Shown here: piece after piece, positions 1 through 9,635 of the stretch
Layout of the letters: each line of letters begins with the position of its first letter
Numbering within the stretch: the stretch's first letter is position 1
Source of the DNA: Gracilaria domingensis
Lineage: Eukaryota; Rhodophyta; Florideophyceae; Gracilariales; Gracilariaceae
DNA length: 64,000 bases
Reading direction: 5' to 3'
Assembly: GCA_022539475.1 (NCBI GenBank)
Contig: VCMS01000034.1
Coordinates: 1-64,000 of the forward strand
Made by a program: the position numbers and the translations under genes
Notes under the pieces: model-generated
Databases searched by the model: none
What the model saw: the letters and a program-made list of their open reading frames with translations, nothing else
What the model was told of the DNA's origin: nothing

Positions 1-359
1 CAATACCTGTCTTTTGGATGCTTCTACCCGGCAACCCGAATTGCATTCATGCTCCACACGATTCACCGGCTTCTTCGAAGTCGTCGCTATGCGAGCTCAC
101 GAGGTCCATATACTATCGACGAAGTGGGGTGGGCAGACTTGGTCGAGAAGGTTTGCGGCAATTACCGGAAGTTTTAGGAGTTTTTGTCAGTTAATAATCG
201 GGTTTGGCGTGAATGCCCACATTGAACCCTGCCGCATGACGCATATCCTGTATCGGTTTCCATAGCAACTCCGACAAGTTCTGAAATCTGCAGGCAACTC
301 ACCGGAGTCAGAACCATATACGGTATCCATCCGTATCGCCGAAAGCTCTATCCAGTTCC
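1..359. other. unassigned left edge, possible decayed tail of the adjacent minus-strand gene
   Basis: No gene is recognised here. On the minus strand, one base out of phase with the end of the neighbouring frame, there are short coding-like stretches broken by stops. They may be the degraded 3' part of the gene at 360-1312. This is inference only. Confidence 0.2.
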
Positions 360-1312
360 TCATCTGATCAACCCGTAATGTATAGAGGCTATCGTGGGTG
401 CAATGGTTTCGAGGTCTGTCAAAAATTCTTTAGCCAGTATTCGGAGGTATGTATCGCATTCATCACTCGAGGTCTCCACCGATCCCCTAGTACTGCTCTG
501 TGGCACATCCTGTGTGTTGAATCCAGTACTCTGGCTTGGCGAGGCATAACCAGACTCCTGTGTCTCTAGCGCTGTATACTTCAACGTCTGCATATTCATG
601 TAAATGTATGGTTTCACCATGTGCTGAAAGTTCGTGTATCCAAGATGAGCCGCAAAACAACTCCATGCCCGTAAGACCTCACTGATAGCGAGTCCCAGTC
701 GATCACAGTTGTCTTTGGAGAACGACGTAAAAGTGGGTATGTACACAGATGGTGCATGGTTCACTTTTCGTTTCTTTTTCGGTGTTTCTTCTTCATCATT
801 CTGATGTTGTCGTTCTCTCCCATTATGTGGCCGAGGTATCATAACTATATAACGATCTCAAATGGGTTCGTAGCTGTTGGTGGGATGAACACTGTCGTCT
901 TCAGAACCTGCTTTCTCCTGGTCATGAAATAACCAACCAGGCATCGCACCCGGTAGGTATATACCCATATCCATAGAGAGAAGAAAATAATCGCGGAGTC
1001 TCTGGTCCTCATCCCCGTCCTTCTTGTCAAGAAGCTTCGTTACAAGATATCGTTGTTCCACAGGTTTGTTATTCACAACACTCTTTCGCAGTTGTTGCAG
1101 TGTCAAGTTCTGCAGGTTCTTGGAGTTAGTGGCCTTCTCAAACATCTTCCTTGCCTCCGGAATATCCTTGTAGTCTCGGCGCAGAACTCTATTAGCCCTC
1201 TAAACCCCACGTCCCGTGGCCGATCAGGGCCTCCATCGCTGTTTGCCAAAGCATCGCGAAGAACCAAGAAGAGTCTGACATATGCATGGAACGCAGGAGG
1301 CGGAGGACTCAT
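360..1312 (-). pseudogene. interrupted gene with an SV40-type nuclear localisation signal
   Basis: I do not recognise the family. The likely start is the ATG at 1312, directly outside one arm of the large inverted repeat and in the same relation to it as the ATG at 3103 on the other side. The first part (about 35 residues) is in a different frame from the rest, so a frame change lies near 1200. From about 1172 to 360 one frame runs on, interrupted by a single TGA at 858-860. The second half begins with a hydrophilic, acidic and basic stretch containing PKKKRKV, the exact classical monopartite nuclear import signal, followed by a Ser/Thr-rich tail. This suggests a nuclear protein, now broken. 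A faint resemblance of the first part to LYR-motif proteins is too weak to use. Confidence 0.45.
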
Positions 1313-1744
1313 GTCGATAGGATGTATCTTCTCTCTATCATCGGTGGAATCCCTCGCTTCAGCGCAAACAACGGAGGCGAGCCTTTATATGGCGACTTAC
1401 GCTGGGCACCCCCGCTTTCGGCAGCTCCTCCCAGGGCACTGCCAGTCTCGTCTTTGTCCGTTTCCGATCCCTTCTGAAGTCGGTGTCCGTGCCGCTTTGA
1501 GCGGATGCGATAGTTTTGCGTGTCGGCCACGTCGCGATTCGGAGCAATTGCAACGGTCGCGTATTGTGCTGATAGTCGTGAATCAAGTGGGTGTGAAGCG
1601 CTAGTTTTGTCTAGTTTGATATATGTGCACGGCGTGTGCAGCGAAATTACTGCCGGAAGTGCCGGGAGGAGTGTTTTGGGAGGTCTCCGGAGGGTGCCAG
1701 AATGTGGCCAGAACGTGCCCGCGGGCGGGGGGGGGGGGGGGGGT

Positions 1745-1778
1745 CGGTCGTGTTAGGGTAGGTACCCTAACACGACCG
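1745..1778. repeat. perfect 16-bp palindrome with telomere-like hexamers
   Basis: Arms of 16 bp (1745-1760 and 1763-1778) pair perfectly around a 2-bp centre. Each arm ends in TTAGGG, or CCCTAA on the other side, facing the centre. It sits next to a long G run. Confidence 0.9.
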
Positions 1779-2513
1779 GACCCCGCCACCCGCGGGCATA
1801 AAATCGCACATTCTTCAAAAAATCGCGTGCGGCACGTTTTGGGCACATTCTGGCGCCTTCTCCGGACCTCCGCAAACACTCCTCCCGGCACTTCCGGCAC
1901 CCACCGCGCCACCTCAATGCACCAAGGCGTCTTCTCCATCCTTCAAACGCTCCCTAATTTCCACGCGCACCACACCTACCCTAGGGAAGAGGATGTTGTC
2001 GAGAGTCAATGATGTGGGGGACTCTATGCATTATGCGCTATGTTCCACGAAGGCGGCTGATATACTGGATGCACCGCCGATGGCCCGGCGGCCGCCCCTG
2101 GCGCAGCAATACTTAAGAGCGCCATTCATAGCAGTCTTTTGTAGTCTAGTGGTAAACTATGAAACAACTTATAACTTTCACTAAACTAATCTTTACGCCA
2201 GTCATCCACTGTACATGACGCAATTCGATCCCGGAGCCGTAAGTTCATTACGCGCATGCAGCCCATCGGAGCGCCGCCACTGTGCTGGCCAGCGACCGCG
2301 GGCAACAACAGTCTCACTCTGAACCCAAGACACCGACCGCTGCTGACACCAGGGAGTTAGGGAGCGTTTGAAAGATGGAGAAGACGCGTTGGGGCATTGA
2401 GGTGACGCGGTGGGTGCCGGAAGTGCCGGGAGGAGTGTTTTGGGAGGTCTACGGAGGGTGCCAGAATGTGCCCAAAACATGCCGGCGGGCGGGGGGGGGG
2501 GGGGGGGGATTCC

Positions 2514-2543
2514 GTCGTGTTAGGGTAGGTACCCTAACACGAC
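2514..2543. repeat. 14-bp-arm copy of the telomere-like palindrome
   Basis: Arms 2514-2527 and 2530-2543 pair perfectly with a 2-bp centre. This is the same motif as at 1745-1778, again beside a run of about 18 G. Confidence 0.9.
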
Positions 2544-2621
2544 CGGACCCCCGCGCCCCCGGGCACGTTTTGGGCGATTTTTTGAAAAATGTGCGATTTT
2601 ATGCCCGCGGGCGGGGGGTTC

Positions 2622-2655
2622 CGGTCGTGTTAGGGTACCTACCCTAACAGGACCG
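2622..2655. repeat. third copy of the telomere-like palindrome
   Basis: Arms of 16 bp with one mismatch and a 2-bp centre, inverted relative to the copy at 2514. Together the two form a palindrome of palindromes. Confidence 0.85.
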
Positions 2656-3102
2656 AGCGCTCCCCCGCCCGCGGGCACATTCTGTCCACATTCTAGCGCC
2701 TTCCCGGGACCTCCCAAAACACGCCTCCCCGCAGTGATTTCGCTACACCCGGCCGCCGGTACGTTGGCGCCGCGTACACGTGTATTGGCGGGAGTAGGCT
2801 GTACATGAATGTGAATGAGTGTACTCTTGACTACTATGGAAATCATTTGAAGAGAACGATTAGAGAGCGCGACCATTGCTGGCGTGAGTCATCATTGCGC
2901 GAACTCCACGACTCTAAAGCGTATAATCAGCGTGCGAGCGGCCACAAACAGGACATGGACGAGACTGGCAGTGCGCTGGTAGGAGCTGCCGAAAGCAGGG
3001 GTGCCCAGCGTAAGTCGCCATTTAAAGATCCGCCTCCGTTGTTATATCGTCCAGAGCGAGCATATTGTTGATATACACCTTTTACTGCAATAGCTGTTCA
3101 AC

Positions 3103-4032
3103 ATGAAGCCAACTCGTGTTCGAAAGCGTACGCAAAGCGTGATTCCTGGCACTCGGCGGAGCACTCGATCATTGCAAGATGGAATGCGGATTTCTCTGCA
3201 GATGGATATTGAGAATAAAGGAAAGGTGATAGTCGGGGAAGCGTTGTTGCATGGAATTGGAAGTGTTCTACGCCGCGAGTTAAATGGGAAGCAATTGGAC
3301 CCAGGTCTTGTGGTGGTTCATAATATTCTCATCAGTCGAAGCGGTCAGACGTTCTACCCTTACCAGGCCGAGGGCCTGGATCTTTCACAATACATCCAGG
3401 ATATCCGGACGGCCGCTCCTTTTGAAGAGAAAATGATGGAACCGGTGGCAGCCAGCATTCCGGCGTCCAAGCGACGAACGGTGAGCACTATGAGTGAGGT
3501 GATGACGCCGACAAGCCGCACGGAGCCAATTCGAATTTCATCAACACCGATAGGTAGCGCATCAGTAGCACCTCCGCGGGCCGTTCCGTCGTCTGTTACG
3601 AAGCGGACTATGGAGACGAGATCATCCCCAGCTACGAAGCGGACAGGCCAAACAAAGTCTACCTCCGCTGCGAAGCCCACTGCGTCGAAAAGAGCTTCTC
3701 CTGCGATGAATCAGACCGTGGACACAAGGGGAACTTCTGCGTCGAAACAGGCGGTTCAGCAGGGGACGGCTGTGCAAGAAAAGGAAGATGAGATCATAAA
3801 AGGTCCCCTTCCAGACGCGGATGCGCAATCCACACAAGGAGCTGGTCCATCTGTACTCCCAACTGCACCACAAACTTCAGAGCAGCAAAAAGATGACGTT
3901 GTGCTTCTGTCCACAAGAATGGCACGTTCAATTGTTTCCGGCGAGCGGTTTGGAACACAAAAGACACCTACTCGGAGCAAGATGTACAGACGAATTCGTC
4001 AGAAGGTCCCAAAGGTGAACCTCAATCACTAA
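3103..4032 (+). pseudogene. first segment of a long interrupted frame: basic, low-complexity N-terminal region
   Basis: This 309-residue segment is not a recognised family. It begins with a basic stretch (many Arg/Lys in the first 25 residues). A compact, possibly folded stretch covers residues 28-100, followed by a long Ser/Thr/Ala/Lys-rich repetitive region (about 115-240) with recurrent T-K-R-T type repeats. It ends in TAA, but the ATG of the next segment is in the same frame four bases later. The two are therefore best read as one ancestral frame cut by a stop rather than two genes. The start codon lies about 25 bases beyond the inverted-repeat arm. Confidence 0.5.
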
Positions 4033-4035
4033 CGG

Positions 4036-4878
4036 ATGGTTGCTGTTACTGTTGACATCACTCTCGTGGACACTCCGCCCAATTTACTCCGTGGAGTAAG
4101 TAAACGCCACGTTGAAGCCCTTGTGAAGAGTATGGAGGAGCGGGGGATATTGCCGTCGATGGGTTCTCCAGTGGTGGCCTTACAAGATGCTACTACGGGA
4201 GAGAGGGATACTGACAAGGGACGCCTAACGAAGAAGTGCTTCATTGTAGATGGTTTGCATCGTCTGAAAGCTATACAATATTTGGCAGCGACTGGTGCAC
4301 CGAAGTGGAAGCGATTAGCCAAGTTTTGGCGTTGCAATCTGCTGATACGAAGAGATGGGAGGCCCATTGGGATGAAGGAATTGTTATGTGTTGCTTCGTA
4401 CCTCAATGAGTCGACGAGTACCATGCGAAGGATGATGTTTGCAGACAAGATACACTCTATAGTTAGTGTGGTCGCCATTCTAATTGAAGATGTTGAGGGG
4501 GTGACGCCGGCAGACGTGGATCCTGCAGAAGTGACAGAAGTGTTGAAGGAGAGCCAACTGGTTGGGACTGTCCAAGAGTGTCAGTATCTGAGATATGTCA
4601 ATGTCGCCCTGCAACTCATGTCTTGTGAGGAAATGCTGGCCCATTTCGAGGATATATGTGAGAGTGTGAGTGACATGGGTCTCACACATCTGTCCCATAC
4701 TCCGCTATATGTTTTGGGTGCCGAGGAGTTTTCCTTCATTCTTGATTGTCTTCAGATGTTTCTATTGAAGGGCAATTCGACGAGGACAAAGCAATGGAAA
4801 AGCTTTGAGGAGGTTCGAGGTTTCTTTTATGATAGAGCAGTGTCTATGTTCCGCGCGGCTCGAGCAGTGAGGAATTAA
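4036..4878 (+). pseudogene. ParB/sulfiredoxin-like domain segment
   Basis: This 280-residue segment looks like a ParB/sulfiredoxin-fold (ParB N-terminal-like) domain. Residues 15-40 match the helix 'V..L..SM...GIL..', followed by a strand 'SPVVAL'. The core motif VDGLHRLKAI sits at about residues 72-81, where ParB proteins have G-[EN]-x-R. After it comes a helix 'ELLCVASYLNEST', typical of the region after the ParB core. In bacteria and phages this fold binds CTP/ATP and often occurs in DNA segregation or DNA base-modification proteins; the role here is unknown. The segment is in frame with the ones before and after and is separated from them by single stops (TAA at 4030-4032 and 4876-4878). 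Confidence 0.5.
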
Positions 4879-4896
4879 CTGACCGAGGAAGAGTCG

Positions 4897-5502
4897 ATGG
4901 AAGTGTTCCTGGAACGCGAAGTCAATCTTTCTGCTCCATCGAATGAAGATGACGTTGAAGACCCAGACAACAACGCAGCTGTGTATCAGATCCTTTTGGG
5001 ACACGTTGTGAACTTCAACACATTGCCGCGTGTTCGGAGCAGGACGAACTCAATTAGAACTGCCACGACTTCCGTTCAGAATCGATTGCGGACGATGCTC
5101 AAGGTGATTCTGCCCCCCGCACCAGTGAAGCAGTCCGTGACGAAGAGAAGGACTCCCGCTGCTGCTGCTGCAACATCTGCCAGTGAAGAAGGGGAGCCGC
5201 GAAGAAGTGCACGAGAACGGGCGCAGGTGAGTTATAGGGAAATTGAGCACGGCCGAAATCGAGGTGCCATAGAAGTTCTGGATAGCTCTGAAGAAGAACA
5301 GCGGGCTCAGCCGAGGAAGAAACAGAGAAAGACTTTCACACAATAGATGAGATCTACTCTGAACAGCATGACACCGGATGACCTGATATCTCAACTAAAT
5401 GAACATGTGCTGAGAGGAAGGTCGTTGAAGGTTCAGTTCCTGGCATTGGAAGAGGGAGGGAATACAGAGAACGCAGGCAGTTCTGCATTTGTGGATGACT
5501 AA
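4897..5502 (+). pseudogene. linker segment of the same frame, acidic/basic low complexity
   Basis: Not a recognised domain. The same reading frame continues through TAG (5344-5346) to TAA (5500-5502). The sequence is hydrophilic, with an Ala run, several R/K clusters (such as PRKKQRK near the middle stop) and acidic stretches, and looks like a flexible linker. It joins the ParB-like segment to the following segment without any frame change. Confidence 0.4.
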
Positions 5503-5514
5503 AAGGTTCTTGCT

Positions 5515-6898
5515 GTGACAGTTCCACGGGTTGTCACCGTCGAGAACGATGCTGTGCCAGACGATCAGCAAGAGACAGGTGGGGGGTCATTTGATGACGA
5601 GTTACCTACAGCTCTTCCGGAATCTGAGGAGCACGGACTTGTTCGAGGTGACCCATATGATGGCCCACTGAACGCATCATGGTGCGGGTATGTCAGGCTG
5701 AGACCGCACGAATGGCAAGGGAAGAACGTAATTGAGCACAAGGACCCCTGGCTCAGGGTCATTCACTTGCAGAAGGCACTTAGGTCGGAGCTGCTAAGTG
5801 TCTCAGATCTCAGAGATGTACACCATCCTGTATTTTGGCACGCTGCAAGGGCTGAACATCGCCTACGGGCGGAGACATTTGGTATGCAGTATCCTCGTAC
5901 TCGGCCGACAGGTATGGATGATGAAGAGGTGCTGTGGGTTGCTGCGAAGGAGCATGACGAATTTGGGCAAATGTTCTTCGCCCGAATGCAAGCTGAGCTA
6001 AGGCAGAATGGATATTGCGTGCTTGATGGCTTTGCGACGGATAATGGTGTCCCTAAATGGGAGGAGTTGGAAGAAGTTCGGGAGTTCGGAGATGTGTCGG
6101 GGAAGTTGGTGGACTTCTTCGAGAATGATTATGGAGCGATGCCGGATATACGGAAAGGAGAGGAACAGAAGTCGTTTGTTCAAATAATCAACGATGATGA
6201 AGGATGGAAGGACGGTAGCGATGGACCATTTGAGGGGAGAGTGATGTCGACACGTTGGGGTACGGTGGAGAAGCCGGAGGATAGTGAGGAGCTCAGGTGG
6301 GTTGCAAGGTCGCGTGCTTTACTTGATGTTCGAATGGGTACAATTGCTGCGGCTTTGAGACTATGGGACAATGAAAGGGAAGCTGTGAAGATGTACACTC
6401 CGAAAACTGGCGGTCACTTTCTGGGGACCACGAGAAAGTGCAAGCGCCAGACGCTGCAAACCGACTTCAGTGGTCTGGTTACGAGTGATGTCGGAGGTGT
6501 ATGCAGCGAAGAAGAGAATCATCCTACCGTACTCTGTATTCGTGGGCCGTGGTGATGTGACATATGCTGGAGCAAGTGGGAAGTACAAGGTGGATAGGCC
6601 CGAGTATATGGATTCTCTGGTTAGATACCACATGTACATGGTACCAGAGGGCTACGCACTACCTGATGCTGTTCATCGGGTACGGGATTTACGACCCACG
6701 TTTGTCAATGGTGACGAGGAGGAGGAGGCGGAGGATGAACTGTTGTCCGATGAAAATGGTGGGGCGGTTGACATTGAAGAAGACCAAGTGGTCGTGGAGA
6801 TTGGTGTGGAAGCGGACGCCGGTAGAACCGAAGTGCTCGAGAGCAGTAGTGATGACGATATGCCAATAATAAGGCTGCGAGCGACTCGAAGTGGATGA
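5515..6898 (+). pseudogene. 2OG-Fe(II) oxygenase-like segment with a frame change
   Basis: The first 346 codons stay in the frame of the preceding segments and end in TGA at 6553-6555. Coding similarity then moves to another frame used up to the stop at 6896-6898, so a frame change lies near 6465-6490. The end of the first part (RQTLQTDFSG) and the start of the second (GRGDVTYAGASGKY, then RYHMYMVPEGY) resemble the double-stranded beta-helix core of a family of 2OG oxygenases with LHTDF, GD.VHAGAGY and R.H.Y motifs. The two iron-binding His positions are Gln and Tyr here. It is either a dead enzyme or a related non-catalytic fold. The C-terminus is acidic. The assignment is by eye and moderate. 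Confidence 0.35.
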
Positions 6899-7218
6899 AA
6901 ATGAGATGATTAGTAAATAATGAGTGTCTTGCGAGTATTAAGAGCAATATACTATTGTAAGGCTATACATATGAACATAGAAAAGGTGCGGTAGGCTGGT
7001 AATTGAACAAATGTCATACGTCTTGGTCCAGCTGCGTCTAATTGCAACATGCAACATGCTCGGTATCGTTAACATCATTGGTGGCACCATTCAATTCGCA
7101 ATTGAACATGAAGCGTCCTACCACTTCTGAAACTGCACTTAAGGTTGCTTTGAAGAGAAGTATGAAACTGAGACTTCTATGCAGTTCCTGTCTATGCGGT
7201 ACTTGTGGCAGGATGGTG
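6899..7218. other. intergenic, nothing recognised
   Basis: AT-richer spacer after the acidic tail of the preceding frame. Open frames on both strands look random. No repeat or RNA gene is seen. Confidence 0.4.
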
Positions 7219-8083
7219 ACTGCATCAGGAAAAATGGCAGAGGAACAGAGAGACTTGGCGGAATTTTCACTCAATACCTTGTCTAAGTTCATATGTGCCA
7301 ATGCTTAGGGTATACTAAGTTCCGTTGATGGAAAGTTGAGAAGAGAAGGAGAGTGAACTCCAGAAGAAGTTGTGAAGTGTATGAAGTTTATTAACGAACT
7401 TGTTGGTTTCGGACTTGTCACAGGGGGTGCTGTGGGGTGATGTGGGCGACGTGGAGGGGAAACTGGAATGACTCGGAGACTATAAGTTTGGTGTCTCGGC
7501 GAATCATGGATCTTTCCTCCGATTCTCTGACGAAAGAGAAATTAAGGCTGTATTCAATGATCATACCCTTGACCACACTGTTGACGGACTACTGTTCGCG
7601 GCAAGGGATTTGAATAGGAGGCATGGTATTGTGAACCATGATGAGAAGGGGTTCGTGCAGACCAGAAGTGATAGTGGCCTTCCCAATTTCGTGTAAAACA
7701 AACTGTGGCAGTGGAGAGAAGAAGTGGATTCTGCTGTTAGGAACCTGTTGCAGGAGATGGATGCCTTTGTTATCTATCCCGGCGATAAAAGTTGCGAGAT
7801 TGTGGACAAGCGATACACAAAAGGAAGCCGAGGAGCAAATTTTGGGGATAATAAACCGAGATTTATTGATACGGATGACGTCGTGACGTTCGGAAGTGCT
7901 ATGAGCGACGGTCATTTGCCTGAGGTGGGCATGTATGGCGTACACGTCAAAGAAGATTGTATCCCGGGTGGAGTACACAACCTGTTCAAAAGCGAGGAGG
8001 ATGTAGATTCGACAATTATGCTGGTGGCTCTGTTGTACGGTTACGAGGAAAAAAAGCACGATAAAAACCACCATGAGTTATAA
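7219..8083 (+). pseudogene. pseudogene copy of the HAD-superfamily phosphatase at 8136-9107
   Basis: Fragments in order match the downstream minus-strand gene. A region near 7290-7340 (SSVDGK for the paralogue's SDIDGT) is followed by a helix 'VVKCMKFINELVGFGLVTG' (7370-7425), then 'SANHGS' near 7500, 'RSDSGLPNF' near 7665, and a well-preserved C-terminal part (7724-8083) ending in 'LLYGYEEKK'. Several in-frame stops and frame changes separate the pieces, and the nucleophile motif DxDGT has lost its first Asp. It lies tail to tail with the intact copy, 52 bp apart, as an inverted duplication. Confidence 0.75.
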
Positions 8084-8135
8084 AAGGGTATTGAGATATA
8101 TACAACCCTTTTATTACTGAGATATCATATCGTAG

Positions 8136-9107
8136 CTAAGTATTACAGGCATCGTAGCGCTTGAAACGAATTCCAAGAGCATTTCTAAACCATTGACATT
8201 TGCATTTTCTGTACCCGTACAGTTCTGCCACCCTTCTGATGGTCCCCTGCACGTCCTCCACCCCATCAACAAGATATGTTACCGCTGTTGGAGGGTCGTC
8301 TCCCTTGACATGAACTGCCATGGTTGCCATTTCATATGGAGGGCCATCATTGGAAGCATTCCCGAAAGCAGCGATGAAACTTGTTTCGAACTGGCGGTCG
8401 TTTTCAACCAAGGCCAGCGCCTCACTATTTTTCGTGAAACGAATGTCCCCTATGTCACAGTTTTCATCTTGAGGGTACGCAACCAGGTTCGGAAAGGATG
8501 TCAACACTTTTGAAATACCGGAGTTAAGTTCTGTTTTCCACTTCGACAGTTCATTGTACGTGAAGTTAGGGAGTCCACTGTCTTTTCTAGTGCTCACAAC
8601 TGCTTGTTGACGCTCTTCGTGAAGTCCGTGCAATTCATTTAATGAGAGTGCAAGTCTCTCAAGTTCGGCTGCACATCTTTCGTAGCCTTCCCTCTCAAGG
8701 TCTTGATCAATTTCAGTACCATAGGATAATCTCACCCGTGCGCCTTGGTTTCCAGAGATGCCACAAGTGTAGCCACCCAGGTGCTCCACGAGACTCTCGG
8801 CATCCTCTATATCTCGCCCAGTAGCAATTCCGAAACCAACGCGTGCATTAATGTACTTCATGCATTTGACTGTTTCGGCAGGAATGTTGTTCCCAGCTCT
8901 TTTCAGAGTACCGTCAATATCACTAATCACGGCGTAGCCATTTTCGAATATTTCGTTAGCCAGCTGCTGAGGAGTTACTTCTTGGGCTCTAACTTCCGAG
9001 TTATACATGTTTTGAAAGCTTTCGAAAGGGTTCGTTTTGCAAATGGGTGTGGGTATACGAATGAGAAGGATGTGATTGATGTTCACAAGGTGTTTCGTAG
9101 TATACAA
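8136..9107 (-). CDS. HAD-superfamily sugar-phosphatase-like protein (trehalose-phosphatase type)
   Basis: 323 codons are open from the ATG at 9107. A second possible start is Met34 (9008). Visible HAD motifs are motif I SDIDGTLK at residues 62-69 with Asp63 as nucleophile and Asp65 as acid/base, motif II in GIATGRD, and a late motif AFGNASNDGPPYEMA near residue 255 in place of the usual GDxxND, where the first Asp is Asn. Proteins of this arrangement remove phosphate from sugar phosphates (trehalose-6-phosphate or sucrose-phosphate phosphatases and relatives). The substrate cannot be read from sequence. The gene is intact, unlike its converging paralogue. The N-terminal 33 residues are hydrophobic and could be a targeting peptide or an over-long start. 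Confidence 0.65.
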   Translation of the reverse strand: MYTTKHLVNINHILLIRIPTPICKTNPFESFQNMYNSEVRAQEVTPQQLANEIFENGYAVISDIDGTLKRAGNNIPAETVKCMKYINARVGFGIATGRDIEDAESLVEHLGGYTCGISGNQGARVRLSYGTEIDQDLEREGYERCAAELERLALSLNELHGLHEERQQAVVSTRKDSGLPNFTYNELSKWKTELNSGISKVLTSFPNLVAYPQDENCDIGDIRFTKNSEALALVENDRQFETSFIAAFGNASNDGPPYEMATMAVHVKGDDPPTAVTYLVDGVEDVQGTIRRVAELYGYRKCKCQWFRNALGIRFKRYDACNT

Positions 9108-9635
9108 GGAGTCTAAGAACGACCATATACGGGTATTGTAGTACTGTTTTAAAACGTTACTAGGAGGAGAAGTTTTTGCATCGATTTGAAGTAAAGAAAG
9201 GATGATTTAGTCATAAATTATATGTACGGGTTCAAGTGGGTAAAGAAAACTGTAAATATCTTTAACATGAGCTTAGAAATCAAGAAGAGTAAAACAACCT
9301 CCATTATGGGTTGAAACCCATAAAAGGTTTACCTTACTTTATACAGGTGCCCCAAGTAATGCAAACGCTTAGTTCTTCAGAAATATCACAATTTTTGTAG
9401 TTGTTTCGTTACTAGTATCGTGCACTTTAATGATATGGAATGACCATTTTCTATCTAGCAAAATCTTAGCGAAGTATTAGTGATAAGGGATGTAGGATTT
9501 AAAGGGGCATATTTGAACCACAGAAGGACGAACAATATAAGTAATGTAATAGGAACAGGTCCTTTCGATAAAGTATATTTTATGTTTAACTATCTCTAAA
9601 AGGTTTAGAACACGGAAAAGTCATGTGTTCTAACC
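9108..9635. other. AT-rich intergenic spacer
   Basis: No open frame, repeat or RNA structure is recognised. It lies between two minus-strand genes and probably holds the promoter of the HAD gene. Confidence 0.4.

Larger units (their letters stand above)
1313..3080. repeat. large imperfect inverted repeat (about 0.7 kb arms) between two divergent genes
   Basis: The arm at about 1313-1990 is the reverse complement of the arm at about 2345-3075. The pairing includes the blocks at 1385-1470 and 2950-3035, the blocks at 1640-1730 and 2665-2750, and the blocks at 1850-1975 and 2345-2460. The spacer (about 1990-2345) is unique. The arms contain long G runs and smaller near-perfect palindromes. The outer end of each arm lies immediately upstream of a divergent reading frame, so each gene seems to have received a copy of the same upstream sequence. 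No gene is seen inside, and open frames in the arms look like by-products of the repeat. Confidence 0.85.

Noticed and set aside
1103-1312. Resemblance of the first residues of the minus-strand gene to LYR-motif mitochondrial proteins
   Set aside because: The motif itself is not present and the match is short; not enough to name it.
1053-2012. Plus- and minus-strand open frames across the inverted repeat
   Set aside because: They mirror each other through the repeat, are Gly/Arg/Pro-rich, and change with G-run length; no sign of protein conservation.
2141-2235. tRNA-like A box (TAGTCTAGTGG at 2142-2152) followed by a B-box-like ATTCGATCC at about 2223
   Set aside because: The spacing is about 80 bases, and the flanks do not fold into acceptor, D or T stems, so it is not a tRNA gene and only a weak SINE candidate.
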